From CAJPST01 sp041795785 (lineage in GTDB: Bacteria; Pseudomonadota; Gammaproteobacteria; Enterobacterales; Pasteurellaceae), in assembly GCA_041795785.1 (NCBI GenBank), contig JBHBXR010000200.1:1-10419 (forward strand): DNA of 10,419 nt, read 5' to 3'. A model generated the notes under the pieces. That model was not told where the DNA came from, searched no databases, and worked only from the letters and a program-made list of their open reading frames with translations. Positions 1 through 5,552 of this stretch are shown piece by piece (the stretch's first letter is position 1; every line of letters begins with the position of its first letter). The position numbers were made by a program, and so were the translations under genes.

Positions 1-350
1 TGCCATAGCGTATGTTGAATAAGATGATTTTCAACAATATGTCCCAAATGTGTCAGACCTAAATTCTTACCGCTAAACTCAATTTTGGCGAAACTGTCTT
101 TTTCCCACACTTCCATATCATTGTAAGCGGTTGCTCTGATAGCCGTTAAGTTTGACCACACGCCTAATTCCGTTAATAAATTCTGACTGGCGAGATTTAA
201 CGCACTTACGCGATTGGTTATTTGTTCCGTTGAGGTTTGCGGCGGAAAGGATTCGATAACGGCGATACGCAACGGCGCTTTTCTGAGACTTGCGGCAAGT
301 GCCAGTCCCACCATACCGCCGCCCACGATAACAAGATCAAAAGTTTTCAT
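1..350 (-). CDS. ubiI: UbiI-type FAD-dependent 2-polyprenylphenol hydroxylase, N-terminal part (cut by window edge)
   Basis: Partial gene: the first 116 codons are present and the rest lies beyond position 1. The ATG at 350-348 follows the ubiH stop codon with a single base between (TAA-T-ATG). A GGAT-type ribosome binding site lies inside the end of ubiH. The protein opens with MKTFDLVIVGGGMVGLALA, a beta-alpha-beta Rossmann fold with the FAD-binding GGGMVG at residues 10-15. The segment VSALNLAS near residue 51 and the HIVEN segment near residue 107 are typical of the UbiH/UbiF/UbiI/VisC family. By family knowledge UbiI (VisC) hydroxylates the C5 position of the polyprenylphenol ring in aerobic ubiquinone synthesis. 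The choice of UbiI over UbiF rests mainly on gene order, since ubiH-visC is the enterobacterial order. Confidence 0.85.
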   Translation of the reverse strand, partial: MKTFDLVIVGGGMVGLALAASLRKAPLRIAVIESFPPQTSTEQITNRVSALNLASQNLLTELGVWSNLTAIRATAYNDMEVWEKDSFAKIEFSGKNLGLTHLGHIVENHLIQHTLW

Positions 351-351
351 A

Positions 352-1545
352 TTAAATCCATCCTAAAGTCGGTTTGGCAAAATGTTGCCGTAGCGTACGA
401 CATTGCGCTAATGCCATTAAACCCATGTTTCGCCCGATTTGCAGCGGTAGCAGGTTATTGGCAAAAATGCTGAGTAGCCCGTCGGTTAAATCCATCGTAT
501 TTTGCTGATCCGACAAACGGGTGTTTTCGTACTGACGTAATAATTCGTAACTGCCGAGATCTTGCTGTTGTTGATATGCCGTTGCCAAGATACCGGCTAA
601 TGTTATCACGTCGCGAATGCCTAAATTAAATCCTTGTCCGGCAATCGGGTGCAGTGTTTGCGCCGCATTGCCGATTAACGCAATGCGCGGCTGGACGTGC
701 TGTTCGGCATAAGACAAGTTCAACGGATAAGCAAAACGTTGACCGCATTGTTGAAATTTGCCCAAACGCCAGCCGAAACGCTGCTGTAAACGGGCGAGAA
801 AAGCCTGTTTATCCATCCGCATCAATTCATCGGGATACTTAACACACCACACTAACGACATCAGATTATTTTGCATCGGCAGTAACGCCAGCGGACCTTC
901 CTCGGTAAAGCGTTCAAAAGCGCGGTTTTGATGAGGTTGCTGCACTTGAACGTTGGTGATAAGGGCGGTTTGTCCGTATTCGCGTAAGATTTTTTGCCCG
1001 ATACCCGCTGCAGCCGCCACTTGGGATTTGGTTCCGTCGGCGCCGATTAATAGAGGCGCACTGAAAGTGCGGTCGTTTTTTAATGAGATTTTGACAGCGT
1101 GTTTATCGCGTTCGATGTGTTCAATTTCGGCAGGACACAGATAATCAATATGAGGATATTTCTCCATTGATTGCACTAGAATCTTGCCGATATGTTCCAA
1201 TTCAACCACGGCGCCGAGTCGGTTTAAATGAAATTCCGCCGCATTAAATTCAACAATGCCGCTGTGACCTTTGTCGGACACATGAATTTGTCGGATTGCC
1301 GTCGCGATAGGTTGGATATGTTGCCACAACGTGGATTGATCGGGCAGTTTGATTTGAGCGAATTTCTGACAGCTACCGTCGGCAAGCGCGATACAACGGG
1401 CATCAAAACCGCTTTGTGCGTGGTTTTGCAGCGCTTGTTTCTCGATAACGGCAATTTTGATTTTGCCTTCGGTTTTGGCGCTTAAAGCTAAGGCAAGCGT
1501 TGCTCCTGCCATTGCGCCGCCAACGATAACAATGTCGTAGTTCAT
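352..1545 (-). CDS. ubiH: 2-polyprenyl-6-methoxyphenol hydroxylase UbiH
   Basis: Complete 397-residue FAD monooxygenase of the ubiquinone pathway. By family knowledge it performs one of the aromatic-ring hydroxylations, at the inner face of the cytoplasmic membrane within the Ubi metabolon. Visible motifs are the N-terminal nucleotide-binding fold MNYDIVIVGGAMAGATLAL (residues 1-19), the GADGTKSQV motif at 168-176, and the second FAD motif at 292-312 with GNAAQTLHP followed by GQGFNLGIRD. The length is close to E. coli UbiH. The ATG overlaps the pepP stop by one base (TAATG), and a GGGA sequence upstream can serve as ribosome binding site, so translational coupling is likely. One oddity is that the third position of the GxGxxG motif is alanine (GGAMAG) where E. 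coli UbiH has glycine. The gene also carries one uptake signal at 1065-1073. Confidence 0.93.
   Translation of the reverse strand: MNYDIVIVGGAMAGATLALALSAKTEGKIKIAVIEKQALQNHAQSGFDARCIALADGSCQKFAQIKLPDQSTLWQHIQPIATAIRQIHVSDKGHSGIVEFNAAEFHLNRLGAVVELEHIGKILVQSMEKYPHIDYLCPAEIEHIERDKHAVKISLKNDRTFSAPLLIGADGTKSQVAAAAGIGQKILREYGQTALITNVQVQQPHQNRAFERFTEEGPLALLPMQNNLMSLVWCVKYPDELMRMDKQAFLARLQQRFGWRLGKFQQCGQRFAYPLNLSYAEQHVQPRIALIGNAAQTLHPIAGQGFNLGIRDVITLAGILATAYQQQQDLGSYELLRQYENTRLSDQQNTMDLTDGLLSIFANNLLPLQIGRNMGLMALAQCRTLRQHFAKPTLGWI
1065..1073 (+). repeat. DNA uptake signal sequence (USS), AAGTGCGGT
   Basis: Perfect 9-base Haemophilus-type USS core inside ubiH, followed by a T-rich stretch. USS are recognised during natural DNA uptake in Pasteurellaceae. 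Confidence 0.85.
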
Positions 1546-2870
1546 TATAATCCCGCCATTAAATTCTCAATATCCTCAATTTCTTTCGGCACGGCGCAAG
1601 TCAGGTTTTTATTACCGTATTCGGTGATCAGAATATTATCTTCAATGCGCACACCGATCCCTTTATATTGCGCCGGCACATCGGCATTCGATGAAATATA
1701 CAAGCCGGGTTCTACCGTCAAAACCATACCGATTTCTAACGGACGATCGCGCAATTTGCTGTTGCGATCGTTATTGTATTTGTCGTTGCTGTAACTGCCC
1801 ACGTCATGTACGTCCAAACCGAGCCAATGTCCCAAACCGTGCATATAAAATTGGCGATAAGCTTTCTGTTCGATTAACTGTTCCGCTTTGCCGTGCAAAA
1901 TGCCTAAACGGAGCAAACCTTCTACTTTGATTCGCACGACTTCATCGTTTGCCTGTTGAATGGAATTCCCCGCCACCAATAATTCAATGGCGCGTTTTTG
2001 TGCTTGCAAGACGATTGCATAGATTTCACGTTGCGCTTGGCTGAATTTGCCGTTAATCGGGAACGTACGGGTAATATCACCCGCATACATGGCAAACTCA
2101 CAGCCGGCGTCAATTAAAACCAACTCGCCGTCTTTGAGCGGTCGATCATTTTCCGTGTAATGCAAAATACACGCGTTTTCGCCGCCTGCAATAATGCTGT
2201 TATAAGAGGCATAGCGCGCACCGAAGCGGTTGAATTCGTGCAGAATTTCGTTTTCGATTTCATATTCCAAACGGTTCGGGCGAGTTTCCCGCATGGCTCT
2301 GATGTGCGCCAGTGCGCTGATTTGTGCGGCTTGTTGCATTAAAGCGATTTCATTGGCGGATTTGAACAAGCGCATTTCGTCGATGATCGGTCGCCAATCC
2401 AAAACGCGCGAAAAACTGACCGCACTTTGCACCAAAAGACGATCACCCCAATCATGCAAATCCTGCACGTGATAAAGTGCGGTCAGATTTTGCGTTAATT
2501 TTCTGAATGTGCAGACAAAGTCATCAATCGCATACGCCTGATCCACACATAGTTCTGCACTGGCATTTTGTACCCCCAAACGGCGACCGTGCCAAGTTTC
2601 CATTAACGGATCGGACGGACGGAGAAAAAGCACCGTTTGTTGTGTTTGACGGTGTTTGATGAGCAGTAAAACGGCGTTCGGTTCGTTAAATCCGGTTAAA
2701 TACCAAAAATAGCTGTCCTGACGAAAGGGAAAGCAACAATCGTTATTGCGGCGTTTTTCAATTTCGGAAAATACCAATAATGCGGAATCCTCTGCCATTT
2801 GAGCAAACAACGCGGTACGACGTTGGTTAAATTCCTGTTGCGGCATGGCCGCCATATAAGCCAAATCCAT
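1545..2870 (-). CDS. pepP: Xaa-Pro aminopeptidase (aminopeptidase P II)
   Basis: Complete 441-residue M24B metallopeptidase that removes the N-terminal residue from peptides with proline in second position; expected in the cytoplasm. The N-terminal creatinase-like domain covers about residues 10-165 and the pita-bread catalytic domain about 170-430. The five dimanganese ligands can be placed by alignment with E. coli PepP: D254 (VLIDAG), D265 (AGDITRTF), H348 (HGLGHWLG), E387 (TVEPGLY) and E410 (VRIEDN). H344 and H355 match the conserved accessory histidines. A start at 2870 is favoured because AAGGA sits 8 nt upstream and overlaps the ygfB stop. Internal ATGs at codons 6 and 9 are possible alternatives. 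An Asn/Asp-rich loop at about 359-371 makes the region between H348 and E387 ten residues longer than in E. coli. Two uptake signals in inverted orientation lie in the N-terminal domain. Confidence 0.96.
   Translation of the reverse strand: MDLAYMAAMPQQEFNQRRTALFAQMAEDSALLVFSEIEKRRNNDCCFPFRQDSYFWYLTGFNEPNAVLLLIKHRQTQQTVLFLRPSDPLMETWHGRRLGVQNASAELCVDQAYAIDDFVCTFRKLTQNLTALYHVQDLHDWGDRLLVQSAVSFSRVLDWRPIIDEMRLFKSANEIALMQQAAQISALAHIRAMRETRPNRLEYEIENEILHEFNRFGARYASYNSIIAGGENACILHYTENDRPLKDGELVLIDAGCEFAMYAGDITRTFPINGKFSQAQREIYAIVLQAQKRAIELLVAGNSIQQANDEVVRIKVEGLLRLGILHGKAEQLIEQKAYRQFYMHGLGHWLGLDVHDVGSYSNDKYNNDRNSKLRDRPLEIGMVLTVEPGLYISSNADVPAQYKGIGVRIEDNILITEYGNKNLTCAVPKEIEDIENLMAGL
2416..2486. repeat. 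Inverted pair of uptake signal sequences inside pepP
   Basis: CTGACCGCACTTT at 2416-2428 and its exact reverse complement AAAGTGCGGTCAG at 2474-2486 form a perfect 13-base inverted repeat with a 45-base loop. The USS cores are 2419-2427 (minus) and 2475-2483 (plus). Both arms are translated within PepP (around residues 129-133 and 148-152). Paired USS are usually found between genes, where they can act as terminators. Here the long loop and the coding position argue against termination. Confidence 0.85.
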
Positions 2871-2881
2871 GGAAACATTCC

Positions 2882-3424
2882 TTAATGTAAAACCGGTGAC
2901 GTCTCGCTTTGGGGGCGGAAATGAGTATAGAATAACGTGGCGATAGTACGGACGTATTCGATAATCTCTTCCAACGCTTCGCTTAATTCTTCTTTGTCGT
3001 CTTCTTCGTCATAACCAAGTTGGCAAATATCGCGCAGATCATCAACCGCTTCGCCGATTTCACCTTTTTCTTTTTCTAGCTGCGGCTGCGCCAATCCTAA
3101 TCCGAGCAGGAAATGATTCGCCCATTCCGAGAGCGCATCGGCGCGCGCGAAAATATCCTCTTCCTCCGGCAGCCACAGGGCAAAGTCAAAGCCGTCGATG
3201 TCAGCCAGTTTTTGTTGAATATGTTGATGAATATCCGTTACTTGCTGTAAAAGAGAGGTCGGATAGGCATGGTTGTCGTTGGTGAACTGATAAAGTAACG
3301 GCTGCCAGCTTTGGTCGGCAATGCCGCCACATACCAAACCGCTTAAAAAACCGTGTAATTCGGCGGGAGATAAAGCGATTCCGGCATTTTTTAATTGTTG
3401 TTTGAATTCGGAATAAGATGTCAT
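2882..3424 (-). CDS. ygfB: YgfB/YecA (UPF0149) family protein
   Basis: The protein has 180 residues when started at the ATG at 3424 (MTSYSEFKQQL). The frame stays open to an upstream ATG at 3457, which would add 11 residues. The 3424 start is preferred because AAGGA lies about 11 nt upstream of it and because it gives the usual family N-terminus. It is an all-alpha, soluble, acidic protein with the family hallmarks ELHGFLSGLVCGG near residues 22-34, EWANHFLLGLGL around 100 and a strongly acidic GYDEEDDKEEL stretch before the last helix. There is no signal peptide or membrane segment. The biochemical role in this family is poorly defined. The Pseudomonas aeruginosa homologue is reported to dampen the antiterminator AlpA, but that role need not apply here. 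It is the first gene of the ygfB-pepP-ubiH-ubiI operon, with its stop 11 nt before pepP. Confidence 0.9.
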   Translation of the reverse strand: MTSYSEFKQQLKNAGIALSPAELHGFLSGLVCGGIADQSWQPLLYQFTNDNHAYPTSLLQQVTDIHQHIQQKLADIDGFDFALWLPEEEDIFARADALSEWANHFLLGLGLAQPQLEKEKGEIGEAVDDLRDICQLGYDEEDDKEELSEALEEIIEYVRTIATLFYTHFRPQSETSPVLH

Positions 3425-3472
3425 GATGATGGTTATCCTTAATTGAGATGGGTTCATTCTAACAGATTATCT

Positions 3473-3501
3473 ATGACGAAAATATTTCTGTATGGCATAA
3501 T
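3473..3501 (+). promoter_or_regulatory. Predicted sigma-70 promoter of zapA
   Basis: ATGACG at 3473-3478 (4 of 6 to the -35 consensus), a 17-base spacer and CATAAT at 3496-3501 (5 of 6) form a good promoter. The -10 is extended by TGG at 3493-3495. It lies in the 112-bp divergent region between ygfB and zapA. The opposing ygfB promoter must lie in the same stretch, but I see only weak -10-like elements for it, such as TAGAAT on the minus strand at 3461-3456. Confidence 0.6.
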
Positions 3502-3536
3502 AAGGTAAATTTTTTAACGTATTGGTGTTGATAAAT

Positions 3537-3860
3537 ATGTCATCTAAATTAATTGAATTAAATTTTTTAGGTCAAGTGTTACGTTTGAACTGTCCGGAAG
3601 AACAACATGATGCGTTGCGTGAAGCGGCAAAACTACTGGATGAACGGGTGACGGAAATGAAAGAACGCACCGGTATTTTGCAGGTGGAAAAAGCCTTGAC
3701 GGTGGTAGCGTTGAATTTAAGTTTTGAGTTGATGCAGGAAAAGCAGAAAACGGAATTGACCGAAAATGTATTGAAAACCCAAATTCAACAATTAACCCAG
3801 TCTTTGGCAAGTTTGGCTGACAGTACAACAAATCGGCAAACGACGTATGAAATACAATAA
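3537..3860 (+). CDS. zapA: Cell division protein ZapA
   Basis: A 107-residue FtsZ-associated protein that, by family knowledge, cross-links FtsZ protofilaments and stabilises the Z ring at mid-cell. The globular N-terminal head (about 1-45) contains IELNFLGQVLRLNCPEEQHDALREAA, which aligns closely with the E. coli head domain (split here: IELNFLGQVLRL, then NCPEEQHDALREAA). The rest is a long helix expected to form the dimeric coiled coil (from about residue 48, with ALNLSFELMQEKQKTE). The ATG at 3537 is chosen over the in-frame TTG at 3522 because it gives the family N-terminus MSSKLIELNF. No strong Shine-Dalgarno sequence precedes it. A promoter is visible at 3473-3501, and 6S RNA follows 75 nt downstream, as in E. 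coli. Confidence 0.94.
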   Translation: MSSKLIELNFLGQVLRLNCPEEQHDALREAAKLLDERVTEMKERTGILQVEKALTVVALNLSFELMQEKQKTELTENVLKTQIQQLTQSLASLADSTTNRQTTYEIQ

Positions 3861-3922
3861 AACCGCTTGAAATAAAGCAATTGTGCAAATTAATGCTAGT
3901 CAATACGAATAATTTAAGTTAG

Positions 3923-3928
3923 TATAAT
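3923..3928 (+). promoter_or_regulatory. -10 element of the proximal 6S RNA promoter
   Basis: A perfect TATAAT ends 7 bases before the 5' end of 6S RNA inferred by alignment (about 3936). The sequence 17 bases upstream (TCAATA) is a poor -35. 6S may also be transcribed from the zapA promoter and processed. Confidence 0.65.
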
Positions 3929-3935
3929 TTTAAAA

Positions 3936-4133
3936 GAATTCCTGAGATGTTCGCCAGCGGGTTACGTCCCTGAGCCGATACTTAAAACTTTACGAATTGG
4001 TTCTCTATTGTTGGTGTGCATGCTTAACTTGGCATTAGCCCTGATGTAAGAAGCCTAAAAACGATTACAACTGATTCCCTTGAACTTTCGGGTTCAAGGA
4101 CCGACCACCCACAACGGCATCTCGGGTCCTTTC
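3936..4133 (+). ncRNA. ssrS: 6S RNA
   Basis: About 198 nt that align with E. coli 6S RNA along the conserved parts: CTGAGATGTTCGCCAGCGGG at 3942-3961, CCCTGAGCCGATA at 3968-3980, GTGTGCATGC at 4014-4023, AGAAGCCTAAAA at 4049-4060, CTTGAACTTTCGGGTTCAAG (a hairpin) at 4079-4098 and GGCATCTCGGG at 4117-4127. The 5' and 3' ends pair (GAGATG with CATCTC) to form the terminal stem. 6S RNA mimics an open promoter bubble and sequesters sigma-70 RNA polymerase in stationary phase. Numbering from 3936 puts the expected start of the product RNA (opposite T3979, reading AUCGGCUCAGGG) at nucleotide 44, as in E. coli. The position between zapA and fau is the classical one. The exact ends are inferred to within a few bases. 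Confidence 0.95.
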
Positions 4134-4146
4134 CTCCTAATTCAAT

Positions 4147-4716
4147 ATGCAGACAATTTCCCAACTCCGTCAACAAATCCGCACTGAAATTCGTAAAACA
4201 CGCCAAAAACTGACCGCACTTGAACAGTCGCAAGCGGAGCAAAATATCACCCGTCAGGCATTACAATTCATTGAGCTGCGACAAGCCCGAAATATTGGTT
4301 TGTATTTGTCTTTCGATAGCGAAATTTCTACCCGAGCTTTAATTAACGCCTTATGGTTACAGCGGAAAAAGATTTATTTACCCGTTTTACATCCGTTTTG
4401 TGCAGGGCATTTGTTGTTTCTGCGCTATCAACCCGATACGAAGATGATAAAAAACAAATTCGGTATTCCCGAACCGCAATTAAATGTGCAAAACATTATT
4501 CCGATAGACGAATTGGATATTGTGTTTACGCCTTTAGTAGCGTTTGATAAACAGGGGAACCGTCTCGGCATGGGAGGCGGGTTTTATGATCGTACGTTGC
4601 AAAATTGGCGGCAAAAATCTTTTCTTCCGGTGGGCTTAGCGCACCGTTGTCAGGAAGTGGATAACTTACCGGTAGAAAGTTGGGATATGCCGCTTTTTAC
4701 CGTTTTAAAAGGATGA
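4147..4716 (+). CDS. fau: 5-formyltetrahydrofolate cyclo-ligase
   Basis: A 189-residue cytoplasmic enzyme (also called YgfA or MTHFS) that converts 5-formyl-THF to 5,10-methenyl-THF using ATP, returning a storage or inhibitory folate to the one-carbon pool. The diagnostic C-terminal motif GNRLGMGGGFYDR lies at residues 137-149, preceded by the LDIVFTPLVAFD strand. The basic N-terminal helix (LRQQIRTEIRKTRQKL) is expected for nucleotide binding. The ATG at 4147 is the first possible start, because an in-frame TAA lies at 4138-4140. It is only 13 nt past the 6S RNA end and has no Shine-Dalgarno sequence. The upstream CCTCCT at 4133-4138 is instead identical to the anti-Shine-Dalgarno sequence. 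It is probably co-transcribed with ssrS, as in E. coli. One uptake signal lies at 4213-4221. Confidence 0.95.
   Translation: MQTISQLRQQIRTEIRKTRQKLTALEQSQAEQNITRQALQFIELRQARNIGLYLSFDSEISTRALINALWLQRKKIYLPVLHPFCAGHLLFLRYQPDTKMIKNKFGIPEPQLNVQNIIPIDELDIVFTPLVAFDKQGNRLGMGGGFYDRTLQNWRQKSFLPVGLAHRCQEVDNLPVESWDMPLFTVLKG
4213..4221 (-). repeat. DNA uptake signal sequence (USS)
   Basis: Perfect core (ACCGCACTT on the plus strand) inside the 5' part of fau, with the extended TGACCGCACTTG context that also occurs in pepP. Confidence 0.85.
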
Positions 4717-4761
4717 ACAAAGACTGACGGGAAATACCCTTCGCTCAAATCACGTTTAATT

Positions 4762-4788
4762 CCGTATTTTTACTGCGGCTGTTTTTAT
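4762..4788 (+). terminator. Weak candidate terminator of fau
   Basis: CCGTA at 4762-4766 can pair with TGCGG at 4774-4778 (one G-U pair, 7-base loop), followed 3 bases later by TTTTTAT. It sits in the 68-base convergent gap between fau and hda and overlaps the hda stop. The stem is short, so this is only a possibility. I see no better hairpin for either strand here. Confidence 0.3.
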
Positions 4789-5480
4789 AACCCTAAGATT
4801 TCTTTCGCAAAAGGAATGGTCAGCTTGCGTTGCGCTTGTAGTGAGGCTTTATCCAATCGTTCCAATGCGGAAAGCAGTGTGTGCATATCCCGATCGAGGC
4901 GCTTGATAAGAAAATTGGCGGTTTCCTCTGATAATTCAATGCCTCTGCGGCGGGCGTTTTGTTGTAGCACCAGAATTTTTTGTTGTTCGTTTAACGGTGA
5001 TAGCTGATAAATTTCGCCCCATTTTAAACGGGAAGCCAGATCGGGTAACTGAACGGGTAAAGATGCGGGAGATTGATCCGCACTAATCAGTAGCAGAGTT
5101 TTGCCCCGTTCTTTGATGCGATTGAATAAATCGAAAAGCGCCAGCTCCCATTCTTGATTACCGATGACTTGTTGTAAGTCGTCTAGGCAAACCAGTTCTT
5201 GCTGTTCCAAATTGTCCAATACCGCCGGTGAGAAATGTTGCGCTTTGTTGAGCGGAACGTAAATAGCGGAGCGTTGTTGTAAGAAAAAACAATTGGATAC
5301 GGCTTTTAATAAATGGCTTTTACCGCTATCTTTGGCACCCCAAATATAGAAAAAGGGTTGATTAAGTCGGTCAATATTTTTGCGCAATGAATTAAGCAAC
5401 AATAAATTATTGTCGGCGTAAAAATTTTCCAATGTATTATCATCAAGTTGATGAATCGGTAAAGGCAACTGTTGAAACAC
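4785..5480 (-). CDS. hda: DnaA regulatory inactivator Hda
   Basis: A 231-residue AAA+ protein related to DnaA domain III. By family knowledge it binds the DNA-loaded sliding clamp and stimulates hydrolysis of ATP-DnaA, preventing re-initiation of replication (RIDA). The N-terminal QLPLP at residues 4-8 is the clamp-binding pentapeptide. Walker A is GAKDSGKS at 48-55, Walker B is LVCLDD at 96-101, the sensor I region is LLISAD at 130-135, and box VII is LPDLASRLKWG at 145-155 with the arginine-finger candidate R151. The C-terminal RKLTIPFAKEILGL is nearly identical to E. coli Hda. The start is a GTG (5480-5478) with AGGA 5 nt upstream. It lies downstream of uraA as in E. coli, but a strong terminator intervenes and no separate promoter is evident. 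Confidence 0.94.
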   Translation of the reverse strand: MFQQLPLPIHQLDDNTLENFYADNNLLLLNSLRKNIDRLNQPFFYIWGAKDSGKSHLLKAVSNCFFLQQRSAIYVPLNKAQHFSPAVLDNLEQQELVCLDDLQQVIGNQEWELALFDLFNRIKERGKTLLLISADQSPASLPVQLPDLASRLKWGEIYQLSPLNEQQKILVLQQNARRRGIELSEETANFLIKRLDRDMHTLLSALERLDKASLQAQRKLTIPFAKEILGL

Positions 5481-5492
5481 AAGGATCCTAAA

Positions 5493-5501
5493 AAGTGCGG
5501 T
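5493..5501 (+). repeat. DNA uptake signal sequence (USS)
   Basis: Perfect AAGTGCGGT core in the short gap between the uraA terminator and hda. Its wider context, AAAAAGTGCGGTCGGA, is shared with the USS at 6825-6833. Confidence 0.85.
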
Positions 5502-5515
5502 CGGAATTTGCGGAG

Positions 5516-5547
5516 AAAATAGCGCTAACGTAGATTAGCGCTATTTT
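5516..5547 (-). terminator. Strong intrinsic terminator after uraA
   Basis: AAAATAGCGCTAA (5516-5528) and TTAGCGCTATTTT (5535-5547) make a perfect 13-base-pair hairpin with a 6-base loop, beginning 5 bases after the uraA stop. On the uraA transcript it ends in four U. It is symmetrical enough to work in either direction, but only the minus strand has a gene running into it. Confidence 0.85.
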
Positions 5548-5552
5548 AGCGG

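Noticed and set aside
1..1545. Recent gene duplication (two similar FAD hydroxylases in tandem)
   Set aside because: UbiH and UbiI are ancient paralogues in a conserved operon order, and their sequences differ widely.
3544..3903. Minus-strand open frame of about 119 codons across zapA
   Set aside because: It is antisense to a clearly conserved gene, with proline/serine-rich low-information composition and no recognisable domain.
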